A stretch of 64,000 nucleotides of DNA from Pedobacter sp. L105 (GTDB lineage Bacteria; Bacteroidota; Bacteroidia; Sphingobacteriales; Sphingobacteriaceae): the NCBI RefSeq assembly GCF_009765875.1, contig NZ_LMUP01000005.1, positions 112,719 to 176,718 of the forward strand. Reading direction: 5' to 3'. This document shows, piece after piece, positions 24,111-32,270 of the stretch; positions within the stretch are counted from its first letter, which is position 1; every line of letters begins with the position of its first letter. The position numbers were made by a program, and so were the translations under genes. Under the pieces are notes generated by a model. The model saw only the letters and a program-made list of their open reading frames with translations, was not told where the DNA came from and did not search any database.

Positions 24111-24503
24111 TTAAGAAAAAAGAGGAAACCAAAAAACAATTTGCTTCAATTCAGTATCAATCGTGAAGCTAATATTTGTATAACGTGTTTCTTCTCTCGT
24201 CTCATCTTCATCGAATTCATCATCAGAGTCTTTATCGTGGTATTTAAAGAACGCATCATATTCCAATTTTACTAAACCATTCTTACCCTCATACTCAGCC
24301 CTTGGGATGGTAAAATCTTCAATTGAATTACATATTTCATATTTGTAATAGCTGGTAAGTTTTTCACATATTTTCTTGTGATGAATGTCGTCATAAAGCA
24401 TGAGTGCCAGGAACTCAGGCAAATCTAATTCATTATTCCTGACCATATCGAATGCGTCCTCATCGTAATTGGAAACTAATCTCTTTATGGTGTATTTCTG
24501 CAT
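24111..24503 (-). CDS. Unknown acidic protein, 130 residues
   Basis: No domain recognised. The N-terminal half is helical with a possible DNA/RNA-binding-free pattern (IKRLVSNYDEDAFDMVRNNE, LDLPEFLALMLYDDIHHKK). A strongly acidic linker (DKDSDDEFDEDETREE) precedes a C-terminal beta pair (NISFTIDTELKQIVFWFP). Similar to many unannotated accessory proteins of Bacteroidota. It lies 94 bp downstream of the nuclease-like gene and in the same direction, so the two may be one unit. Confidence 0.6.
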   Translation of the reverse strand: MQKYTIKRLVSNYDEDAFDMVRNNELDLPEFLALMLYDDIHHKKICEKLTSYYKYEICNSIEDFTIPRAEYEGKNGLVKLEYDAFFKYHDKDSDDEFDEDETREETRYTNISFTIDTELKQIVFWFPLFS

Positions 24504-24597
24504 ATTGAATATTTTGGATTATAAGGTAACTATTTCGCTTAAATAGGACAGCCCTCTGCCTTACTCAGATACGATTTTCTTGTAAACGTATTGACGG

Positions 24598-25311
24598 CTA
24601 GAATGCTTTAATCAATTTAACAATCCGCTTGACATCACTATAAAAAGCAGTATCATTTTTATAATAGGTTACAATGAACCTACCGTTGTTTTCTATGAAA
24701 TCATAACCTCTGTCGATATACCACTGTATCTTTTTTTCCACATAAATACCGTATGAAGGATTATCCATCATACCGAAATGTTCCCAATGGTAGACAATTT
24801 TGCTGTGGAGAGCCAGGATGGTGAAATCAGGTATCTTGTTATACCCTTTTATTTCAAATGGCCTTTCATAATAGAATTTTAAACCATCCTCTTCCAGCAG
24901 TCTGTTATAGATGTATTGCTCCTGATAGGACCTCACCGAACCTCCATCATTGGTCGCTATTTTCCGGTCGGATTTATAATATTTGGGGGCAATTTTTACC
25001 GATTCCGAATTCAATTCTGTTGGCATTTTCGACTCCTTTCGGTAGAATGACCATTTATAGTAGATGGGATTGGAGATATCTACAATGTGATTGCGAATGA
25101 TTTGATTCAGCACCCCTTCTTGATGCATTTTTCTCAAGAAACTGTTGAATTCTTTTCCCGTAGGAAATTCACTTCTAAGCGCTTCGTTTTTACGAATAGC
25201 ATCATAAATATCCGTCGAACGGGCAGTGACAACGAAATTATTTGTATTGAAGAATTCATCTATTTCGATAGAGATCATCCTCAACAAACCGACTGCTTTA
25301 GAAAGTTCCAT
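24598..25311 (-). CDS. PD-(D/E)XK-like nuclease domain protein
   Basis: 237 residues. The N-terminal 100 residues look like a winged helix (STDIYDAIRKNEALRSEFPT, FNSFLRKMHQEGVLNQI). The C-terminal half shows a restriction-endonuclease-like core: SYQEQYIYNRLLEEDGLKFY (motif I Glu), ERPFEIKGYNKIPDFTIL (PD), then HWEHFGMMDNPSYGIYVEKK (E-H-G and Lys). This layout is known from the nuclease tails of UvrD-like and other helicases, but here it stands alone. It probably cleaves or binds DNA; a defence role is inferred from its place beside the island. Confidence 0.7.
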   Translation of the reverse strand: MELSKAVGLLRMISIEIDEFFNTNNFVVTARSTDIYDAIRKNEALRSEFPTGKEFNSFLRKMHQEGVLNQIIRNHIVDISNPIYYKWSFYRKESKMPTELNSESVKIAPKYYKSDRKIATNDGGSVRSYQEQYIYNRLLEEDGLKFYYERPFEIKGYNKIPDFTILALHSKIVYHWEHFGMMDNPSYGIYVEKKIQWYIDRGYDFIENNGRFIVTYYKNDTAFYSDVKRIVKLIKAF

Positions 25312-25319
25312 AAACTAAA

Positions 25320-25715
25320 ATAAAGACTTCACGGAAACTAAACAAAATATGGATAAAAATTAAATTTTTGAGAAAATAAATTTAGAAAGAGCTACGCTGG
25401 TTACTGATATCTCTTACTAATTTTATTTGTCTCCCGAAATACTTAATAAATCATCAGAAAATCATATCTAATTGAGAGGACTTACTTAAAAAGTAACTCA
25501 CATGCAAAAAAGAAGCAAACTTGATTCCATGTGTAAAAGCAATCTCACTAACCGGCTCCGCTCCCTTTAAACCCTTCCAGGTGCTTAAGTTTAAATACGA
25601 TGCAGTACGAAATTAAAAGCAGAGGAGATATAAAATAACAGCAAAAACCCGATTGGATTTATTCCATTCATCTGAACCTTGATCCTTGCTTTAATCGCGA
25701 AAGCATATCAATTCA
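25320..25715 (-). other. Gene-free stretch downstream of riboswitch with broken coding traces
   Basis: About 400 bp where the riboswitch target should be. On the minus strand a 26-codon frame (MNGINPIGFLLLFYISSAFN..., stop follows) resembles the start of a signal peptide. A second frame, open without a start codon, reads WKGLKGAEPVSEIAFTHGIK and continues to SYFLSK. Neither forms a gene. This may be the remains of a deleted or replaced gene. Confidence 0.35.
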
Positions 25716-25719
25716 GTAA

Positions 25720-25870
25720 AGGCAGGTCTCCTGACTTGTAACATTTTGTTATCCTTCCCATTTTAAAACAGTGGATATAGTTAACAAAACTTTATTTACT
25801 CAAAGTTGCGCGACAGTCCGTGACTTACACATGGTTCCCTCTTATTCTGCAATTAAGCAGAACCTTTATT
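25720..25870 (-). promoter_or_regulatory. Cobalamin (B12) riboswitch
   Basis: Reading the minus strand from 25870: AGAGGGAACCATGTG, CTGTCGCGCAAC (family form CTGnCCCGCAAC), ATGGGAAGG and finally the closing AGTCAGGAGACCTGCC at 25721-25736. These are the conserved blocks in the right order and spacing. It normally controls btuB-type receptors or cobalamin genes on the same strand downstream. Here no such gene follows. Confidence 0.88.
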
Positions 25871-26041
25871 TGTTGATAAAAAATTTAAAGATGTATTTAT
25901 TCGAAATATTGGTCGTTATCATTCAATAATTCGTAAGAAATAGAGTTCTTTTAAACAAAAACCTTAATTCTTGTTTACATTTACCTAGCAACTACCCAAA
26001 TCTATCAAAACAATTTTTGCAGCAGGTATTATAAAATAAAT

Positions 26042-26542
26042 ATGACTGAATCCCCTATACAAAACGCTTCCTACTGGATCAAACAATTAAACCTGCTCCC
26101 TCATCCCGAAGGCGGATATTACAAAGAAGTTTTTCGTTCAGCCATTGAAGTAACCAAAAAATCTTCTGCTAAAACATCCAAAGCCTGCACGTCTATCTAT
26201 TACTTACTGGAGGGAAATGATTATTCGGGATTTCACCGGCTTTCATCTGATGAAGTCTGGTATTTTCATAAGGGGGTACCGTTGCATATCCACGTGATTG
26301 ACGAAAAGGGATTACATACCATAATGGAACTTTCTGATACTACTTCAGGAAGCCTGTCAGTAATAGTCCAAGCGGGTTTATGGTTTGCAGCTGAAATACC
26401 TTCAAAAGACAATTTCACACTGGTTAGCTGTGCAGTTGCCCCCGGATTTGAATTCAGTGAATTTGAAATGGCCAAAGAAGCCGAATTGCTGGCAAATTAC
26501 CCCGAACATGCAGAATTATTCAATAAACTTTGCAGACCCTAG
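26042..26542 (+). CDS. Cupin family protein (DUF985)
   Basis: 166 residues. DUF985 signature: YWIKQLNLLPHPEGGYYKEV at the start, SIYYLLEGNDYSGFHRL, EVWYFHKGVPLHIHVI and a closing APGFEFSEFEMA. This is a single-domain cupin with conserved metal-ligand candidates in HPEGG and HIH. No signal peptide. Enzymatic activity of the family is not established for most members. It starts 170 bp from the riboswitch on the opposite strand and is not under its control. A weak hairpin (AAGGGT / ACCCTT) follows at about 26546-26576. Confidence 0.88.
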   Translation: MTESPIQNASYWIKQLNLLPHPEGGYYKEVFRSAIEVTKKSSAKTSKACTSIYYLLEGNDYSGFHRLSSDEVWYFHKGVPLHIHVIDEKGLHTIMELSDTTSGSLSVIVQAGLWFAAEIPSKDNFTLVSCAVAPGFEFSEFEMAKEAELLANYPEHAELFNKLCRP

Positions 26543-26582
26543 AAAAAAGGGTGTTTAAATACAAAAAAAACCCTTCTGATAA

Positions 26583-27518
26583 CTATTTAAGCCAATCTTC
26601 TATAGTCTTAACGGTATCTCCATAGAATACACGGTAAGTATCTTCTGTCACAAAGCCAATGTGTGAGGTAGCCAATAAATTATCCAATTTTCTGAATGGA
26701 TGATCTGCAGGTAGTGGCTCGGTATCAAAAACATCCAATGCTGCACCGGCAATACTTTTATTGGTCAGCACCTCAATCAAAGCCTGCTCATCAACTAATG
26801 GCCCCCTCGAAGTATTGATAAAATAAGCGGAAGGTTTCATCAGTGTCAGTTCCTTTGTACTTACAATGCCCCTGCTGCGGTCACTCAACACCAAATGTAT
26901 CGTGATAAAATCAGATTCCTGGAAAAGGGCTTCTTTACTGACGTATCTCGCCCCCTGCTCAGCTGCTTTTTCCGGAGTTAAATTCTGGCTCCATGCAATT
27001 ACATTCATGTCAAATACCTTCGCTATCTCAGCGATTTTCTTTCCTATACCCCCAAGACCAACAATGCCGATTGTTTTTCCAGCCAGGTCTGTCCCTATCG
27101 TGGTTTGCCAGCCACCACTTTTAAACGTGCTAGTCTCTTTTGGGATATGCCTTGCCATTGCCATCAGCACAGCCCAGGTCATTTCAATTGCACCGGTACT
27201 CATATAACCCGTATTAGCCACTTTAATACCTAATTTTTCAGTTGCCTTAAGATCAATGGAAGCATTTCTTGATCCTGTAGAAACGATTAGCTTTACATTC
27301 GGAAGTTTAGCTAACAGGCTTTCCTGTAAGGGTGTACGCTCACGCATCACGCAAATGATTTCAAATGGCTGCAGCCGCTTGGCTATTTCCTCCTCCTCAG
27401 AAAGATGGTCGTTAAAAACAGTAATATCTGCAGCAGCTTCTACTACCGACCAGTCGGCTAAAGTCAACGCTGCATTTTGGTAATCATCAAGAATGGCAAT
27501 TTTTATCTTTTTCATCAT
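26583..27518 (-). CDS. D-2-hydroxyacid dehydrogenase
   Basis: 311 residues. The NAD-binding motif GIVGLGGIGKKIAEIAKVF is central (about residue 148), with catalytic Arg in NTSRGPLVDEQAL, Glu in FDTEPLP and His in LATSHIGFVTEDTYR. It has the formate/glycerate dehydrogenase-type two-domain layout (residues 1-100 and 290-311 catalytic, 101-289 coenzyme). It reduces a 2-keto acid or oxidises a hydroxyacid with NAD(P) in the cytosol; substrate unknown. An AraC regulator gene lies 107 bp upstream in the same direction. Confidence 0.9.
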   Translation of the reverse strand: MMKKIKIAILDDYQNAALTLADWSVVEAAADITVFNDHLSEEEEIAKRLQPFEIICVMRERTPLQESLLAKLPNVKLIVSTGSRNASIDLKATEKLGIKVANTGYMSTGAIEMTWAVLMAMARHIPKETSTFKSGGWQTTIGTDLAGKTIGIVGLGGIGKKIAEIAKVFDMNVIAWSQNLTPEKAAEQGARYVSKEALFQESDFITIHLVLSDRSRGIVSTKELTLMKPSAYFINTSRGPLVDEQALIEVLTNKSIAGAALDVFDTEPLPADHPFRKLDNLLATSHIGFVTEDTYRVFYGDTVKTIEDWLK

Positions 27519-27625
27519 CGTAAAATGTAATCAGTAAATATAGATGTATATCGATACATTAATTGAAAGATGAACATCTATTGTTTAAAACTTACATTCT
27601 TTAAAAAAGGTTTTACCTTTTTTCT

Positions 27626-28402
27626 CTATAAACTGGATGGATTAACCCCAAAGAGGCGCTTAAAAGAATTGGAAAAATAGTTTATACTATCAAAGCCTAC
27701 CTGCTGGTAAATCTCTTCTGGAGTTTTACCTTTTTCTTTAATTTGGTAATACGCCTCCTTTAGTCTTTGAAACTGTATCCAGCGTTCAGGACTAATATGA
27801 AAGATATACTCAAAATCGCGCTTAAAAGTAGAAAGGTTTCGTCCGGTGAGATAGGCAAAACGATCCATGCTTACATTAAAGTGGTAATTTTGCAGCATAA
27901 ATGCCTTCAGATCTGTTTTTCCCGGAACGCCGAAATCAAACAATACTCTTGCCAGCTCAGGTTTTGCTGTTAAGAGCATAAACACAACTTCTTTTTCCAG
28001 GTTAGGATCAGGGATTTCAAGGCCGTCCAAAATAGCATCCACATAATTTCTAAGCAAAGAAGCTGACTCTATTCTTACTATTTTAGCAACATTGGCTGTC
28101 TTTTCTAAAGCCATGTTATAGGCCAGGCTAATATTTTTCAACGTGAGCTGATCAAGATAAACAGTTACCGAAGCAAAGATACCTTCCTTAGGTGGCAGCT
28201 GATCAAATTTAACTAACTGATCCCTTTGTAAAAAAAAGAAATCACCTGTTTGAAAAAGATGGTCTTTTCTGCCGTCATTAACGGTTAGACTTCCTGACAC
28301 CACATAACTCAACAGATGTTGATGGATAAACTGCTCCCCTTTAGTATACCGGGATGAATGACTGTTATAAATTATAGAATCAGAAATGGCAGCCTTCATC
28401 AT
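27626..28402 (-). CDS. AraC family transcriptional regulator
   Basis: 258 residues. The N-terminal half is a cupin-type effector domain (YTKGEQFIHQHLLSYVVSGS, LTVNDGRKDHLFQTGDFFFL). The C-terminal half (about 155-258) has two HTH units (VSMDRFAYLTGRNLSTFKRD, TPEEIYQQVGFDSINYFSNS) and the AraC closing FKRLFGVNPS. It probably controls the adjacent hydroxyacid dehydrogenase. Divergent from the PadR gene, with a 155-bp shared region. Effector unknown. Confidence 0.9.
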   Translation of the reverse strand: MMKAAISDSIIYNSHSSRYTKGEQFIHQHLLSYVVSGSLTVNDGRKDHLFQTGDFFFLQRDQLVKFDQLPPKEGIFASVTVYLDQLTLKNISLAYNMALEKTANVAKIVRIESASLLRNYVDAILDGLEIPDPNLEKEVVFMLLTAKPELARVLFDFGVPGKTDLKAFMLQNYHFNVSMDRFAYLTGRNLSTFKRDFEYIFHISPERWIQFQRLKEAYYQIKEKGKTPEEIYQQVGFDSINYFSNSFKRLFGVNPSSL

Positions 28403-28518
28403 TGTAATTTAGAAATCAATAATAGGATAATGCAATGATACATGAATAAACAGATAGATACAAAAGATATGATCCGGGTACATAAACTACCATTAAATAT
28501 TTAAAAATCAATATACAT

Positions 28519-28553
28519 AATTTTCCTATGTATGTAGGAAAATTATATATTTG
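28519..28553 (+). promoter_or_regulatory. PadR operator palindrome and overlapping promoter
   Basis: Perfect palindrome AATTTTCCTA-tgtatg-TAGGAAAATT (28519-28544) next to TATATTTG (28546-28553), a -7 box. The predicted transcription start falls at or within a few bases of the ATG at 28558, so the mRNA may be nearly leaderless. ATGTATGTAGG fits PadR-like half-site composition. Confidence 0.6.
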
Positions 28554-28557
28554 TATC

Positions 28558-28899
28558 ATGAGTACAACAAACGGTATGTTAAAAGGCAGTTTGCAAACTA
28601 TCATTTTGAAATTGCTGCAGGAAAACGAGAAAATGTATGGTTATGAAATCACCCAGAAGGTGAAAGACATTACCAGTGGTGATATTGTTCTTACAGAAGG
28701 CTCTATGTATCCTTCGCTCCATAAAATGGAAGCAGAGGGTATGTTAAGCACGAGTACTGAATTAGTAGATAACCGTTTGAGGAAATACTATTCGCTAACT
28801 AAAGAAGGCCAGCGGGAAGTAGAAACTAAACTGGAAGAAGCAAAAAGTTTTATCGGTAACTTGGAACTATTGCTCCGCTTAAAAACTAAACTCTCATGA
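28558..28899 (+). CDS. PadR family transcriptional regulator
   Basis: 113 residues from ATG 28558 (MSTTNGMLKG); an ATG at 28528 would lie inside the operator. The winged helix is typical of PadR: LKGSLQTIILKLLQENEKMY, GYEITQKVKDITSG, EGSMYPSLHKMEAEGML and RKYYSLTKEGQREV, then a short C-terminal dimerization helix. PadR proteins are usually repressors of the operon in which they lie. The stop overlaps the next start by 4 bp (ATGA), so the DUF2723 protein is its coupled partner. Confidence 0.93.
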   Translation: MSTTNGMLKGSLQTIILKLLQENEKMYGYEITQKVKDITSGDIVLTEGSMYPSLHKMEAEGMLSTSTELVDNRLRKYYSLTKEGQREVETKLEEAKSFIGNLELLLRLKTKLS

Positions 28900-31800
28900 A
28901 ACTAACCACACAGCAGCAACTGGAAATCCGCAAACATCTACTGGACGTAACGGTGGCAGAAGGAGTTTTTGATGAACTATATGATCATATCATCACCTCG
29001 CTCGAACAAAAACCGGCTTCAGCAAAATTTAACATCAATGATGTTCACCAAATGATCCATACAGAATTTGCAGAACTGATTGATACGCCCGAAGAAAAGA
29101 AATTTTATCAGCGTACCAATAACCTGGTTGGCTTTGCTGTCTTCTGTATTGCCCTGCTTACCTATTGGCTAACGATGGAGCCAACTGTAAGTTTCTGGGA
29201 CTGCGGGGAATTTATCTCTACTGCCAACAAAATGCAGGTTGGCCACGAACCAGGAGCACCCCTCTTTTTAATGATAGGAAAGCTGTTCAGCCTGCTGGCG
29301 ATGGGCAATACCACCAAAATTGCTTACTGGATTAATTTCAGTGCCGCTACGGCCAGTGCTGCTACCATTATGTTCCTCTTCTGGACCATCACAGCCCTGG
29401 TATCTAAAGTTTATAGAAATGAAAATATCAGAACAAAAACCTTCGGTATTATGGCCGCAGGTGCTATTGGAGCTTTGGCTTATACTTTTTCTGATACCTT
29501 TTGGTTCTCAGCTGTAGAATCTGAAGTTTATGCCCTCTCCTCTCTGTTTACCGCAGTTACTTTCTGGTCTATTTTAAAATGGGAAAATAAACCAAACGAC
29601 AAATGGCTGGTTTTTATCGCCCTGATGATTGGGCTGTCTACCGGTGTCCATTTACTGAGTTTATTAACCATTCCAGCTGTTACCCTGGTCTATTATTTCA
29701 AAAAGGCCGCAAAGCCAGATCTGATAGGAACCATAAAGGCTTTTATTATTGGCTGTGTGATTGTAGGACTGGTTCAGTTTGGACTCCTTCAATATTTTGT
29801 CCTGTTCACTGCAAAATCTGATCTGTTTTTCGTGAATACGCTTGGTTTCTCCTTTGGTTCAGGGGCAATATTCTTCCTGTTATTTGTTGCAGGAAGTATT
29901 TTCGCAGGAATCTGGTATTCGATCCGTACAAAAAAATACAACCTCAATTTAGCACTGCTGTGTACAACAGTCCTCTTATTTGGTTTCAGCTCTTACTTTA
30001 TGATCCTGATCAGGGCCAATGCCAAGCCTAACATCAATTTAAGTAATCCTGACAATGCTTTTTCACTGTATGACTATCTGGGACGCACCAATTATGGCTC
30101 TACCCCATTGTTCTACGGAAATACGTTCGACGCAAAAGAACTGGAAAATAAACAAACAGGTAACCGCTACAGGAAAGGCAAAACAGCTTACGAGGTTTCA
30201 GGACACACCTATGAGACCACTTATGATAAAAACATGTTCTTTCCCAGAGTATACAGCCAGAAAGACAACCATCCCGGTTATTATCGCCAATGGCTAAACA
30301 TGAATGAAGGGGAAACACCCTCCTTTGCACAAAACCTGCAGTTCTTTAGTTCCTGGCAGCTGGGCTTCATGTACTGGAGATATTTTTTCTGGAATTTTGT
30401 TGGCCGCCAGAACGACAATGAAGGTCAGGGAGGAATACAAAACGGCAACTGGTTATCTGGCATCAAACCCCTGGATGCACAGCGCTTAGGCAACCAATCG
30501 CACCTTCCCCAAAGCATTACGGCCAATGAAGCACACAATGTTTATTACGGACTTCCCTTGATCTTGGGCCTTTTTGGACTTTACTGGATCTACCGCAAAA
30601 ACAAACAAACAGCACTCGTTATCATTACACTGTTCTTTTTTACCGGCCTTGCCATTATCCTTTACCTTAATCAGGACCCATTGCAGCCAAGAGAAAGAGA
30701 TTACGCCTATACGGGCTCATTTTATGCTTTTACCATCTGCATAGGATTGGGTGTACTTGCAGTGAAAGACCTGCTTTCTAAAATTGCATCTTCCAAATTA
30801 AGCCTTGTAGCTGCGGCGCTGGTTTGTATGGCAGTTCCTGTTTTACTGGGTACACAGAACTGGGATGACCATAACCGGTCAAAAAAGACTACTGCGGCCG
30901 ACTGGGCTAAGAATTATTTAAATTCCTGCGCCCCAAATGCCATTCTCTTTACTAACGCTGACAACGATACCTATCCATTATGGTATGCGCAGGAAGTAGA
31001 GGGTTTTAGAACAGATGTCAGGGTAGTTTGCCTGCAATTTCTGCCAGATGATGCTTATATCAATCAAATGAAAAAGCAGATGAACAAATCTGCTCCACTG
31101 CCTATCAGCATGAATGAAGATCAATATGTTGAAGGCGTAAGGGATTACATGCCTTACGTAGATTATGGATTAACAGATAGCGTTGAATTAAAAGATCTGT
31201 TTTCTGCAATGACTTCTGAAAACAAAGCCGATCAGGTACAAATGACCAATGGCAATTACATGAATTTTTTACCTACCAAAAAATTCAAGATGACTATAGA
31301 TCCTTTGCAGGTAATTAAAACCCATACCGTCAAAGCTGAAGACCGCTCGAAAATAGCAGATACCATGGAATGGAATTTCGATAAAGATTACGCCAGTAAA
31401 GGCGATTTGGCCCTATTTGATATTCTTGTCCATAACAATTGGAAACGGCCGATATATTTCGCAACTACAGTTTCCGCAGATACCTACGCCGGACTGGATA
31501 AATATCTCTACCTGGAAGGTTATGCTTTCCGTCTCCTGCCTTTTAAAACCGATCCGGCAGATCACAGGGACAAAACCGATAAAACAAATTCGGAAGTGAT
31601 GTACGAAAATGTGATGCGTAAAATGGATTACACAGGTTTCCATCACTCAGCTTATCTAGACCCCGAAACCAGAAGCATCTTAAATACTACCTGGGGACTG
31701 AACAATACCTTAGCCAGCAACCTGATTATGGAAGGAAAAACAGCACAGGCAGAACAGTTGATTCATAAAAGCATGAGAGATCTCCCGCTAAAGAACTATA

Positions 31801-32096
31801 CTTTAAATGATACGATTAACAGGATCTATACCGCCCAGAATTTATATGCGCTGCATCATATTAAGGAAGCAAACCAACTGGTAAAAACAACTTCAGACTA
31901 CCTTACGCAGGAGTTTAATTACGTGGAAACACTGGATCCTGATTTCCAGCAGCAACACCTGCAAAACATTCGCTTCGGTTTAGCTGTTTTAAATGGACTG
32001 GACAGATTAACAGAGAGCTATCAGCAAAAAGAGCTCAACCAGCAGCTGAAGAAAAACTTCAGCAGAACAGCAAATGAATTTGGAATAAAGGTATAA
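28896..32096 (+). CDS. DUF2723 membrane protein with PadR-partner-like N-terminal region
   Basis: 1066 residues. The first 70 (LTTQQQLEIRKHLLDVTVAE, GVFDELYDHIITSLEQKPAS) resemble the short helical domain found at the N-terminus of permeases coupled to PadR genes in Bacteroidota. From about residue 75 the protein is DUF2723: WDCGEFISTANKMQVGHEPG, many membrane helices up to about residue 660 (e.g. IIGCVIVGLVQFGLLQYFVL), and a soluble C-terminal region (NADNDTYPLWYAQEVEGFRT). DUF2723 belongs to the protein O-mannosyltransferase-like GT-C superfamily. It is expected in the inner membrane, acting in surface glycosylation; the substrate is unknown. Confidence 0.9.
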   Translation: MKLTTQQQLEIRKHLLDVTVAEGVFDELYDHIITSLEQKPASAKFNINDVHQMIHTEFAELIDTPEEKKFYQRTNNLVGFAVFCIALLTYWLTMEPTVSFWDCGEFISTANKMQVGHEPGAPLFLMIGKLFSLLAMGNTTKIAYWINFSAATASAATIMFLFWTITALVSKVYRNENIRTKTFGIMAAGAIGALAYTFSDTFWFSAVESEVYALSSLFTAVTFWSILKWENKPNDKWLVFIALMIGLSTGVHLLSLLTIPAVTLVYYFKKAAKPDLIGTIKAFIIGCVIVGLVQFGLLQYFVLFTAKSDLFFVNTLGFSFGSGAIFFLLFVAGSIFAGIWYSIRTKKYNLNLALLCTTVLLFGFSSYFMILIRANAKPNINLSNPDNAFSLYDYLGRTNYGSTPLFYGNTFDAKELENKQTGNRYRKGKTAYEVSGHTYETTYDKNMFFPRVYSQKDNHPGYYRQWLNMNEGETPSFAQNLQFFSSWQLGFMYWRYFFWNFVGRQNDNEGQGGIQNGNWLSGIKPLDAQRLGNQSHLPQSITANEAHNVYYGLPLILGLFGLYWIYRKNKQTALVIITLFFFTGLAIILYLNQDPLQPRERDYAYTGSFYAFTICIGLGVLAVKDLLSKIASSKLSLVAAALVCMAVPVLLGTQNWDDHNRSKKTTAADWAKNYLNSCAPNAILFTNADNDTYPLWYAQEVEGFRTDVRVVCLQFLPDDAYINQMKKQMNKSAPLPISMNEDQYVEGVRDYMPYVDYGLTDSVELKDLFSAMTSENKADQVQMTNGNYMNFLPTKKFKMTIDPLQVIKTHTVKAEDRSKIADTMEWNFDKDYASKGDLALFDILVHNNWKRPIYFATTVSADTYAGLDKYLYLEGYAFRLLPFKTDPADHRDKTDKTNSEVMYENVMRKMDYTGFHHSAYLDPETRSILNTTWGLNNTLASNLIMEGKTAQAEQLIHKSMRDLPLKNYTLNDTINRIYTAQNLYALHHIKEANQLVKTTSDYLTQEFNYVETLDPDFQQQHLQNIRFGLAVLNGLDRLTESYQQKELNQQLKKNFSRTANEFGIKV

Positions 32097-32188
32097 GAAT
32101 GAATATTTAACTGTCGATATGGTCAATTGGCCTGCTCATTTGCCGGGCTGAACGATTTCAGTTAGGATCTGAAAGATGATTAACTTTT

Positions 32189-32240
32189 CTTTGACAAACC
32201 TTACATCAGATCACATCAACTGATGCCGGGTTTGTCAAAG
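32189..32240 (+). promoter_or_regulatory. Nested hairpin upstream of P460 operon
   Basis: CTTTGACAAACC (32189-32200) and GGTTTGTCAAAG (32229-32240), perfect 12-bp arms, with an inner CATCAG/CTGATG pair. It ends 30 bp before the start at 32271. No T run follows on the plus strand. It could terminate the DUF2723 transcript weakly, act as an operator, or form a leader structure. Confidence 0.55.
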
Positions 32241-32270
32241 AGATAAAAAAACCTTAAGATCATATCAATT

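Noticed and set aside
23927..24166. Short plus-strand frame after attR
   Set aside because: It begins in the terminator hairpin, overlaps the end of the 24111 gene on the other strand and has no recognisable pattern.
25380..25500. AraC-like C-terminal fragment in the frame reading VSEIAFTHGIK
   Set aside because: Resemblance to AraC helices is short and weak, and there is no start codon; listed only as a trace in the gene-free stretch.
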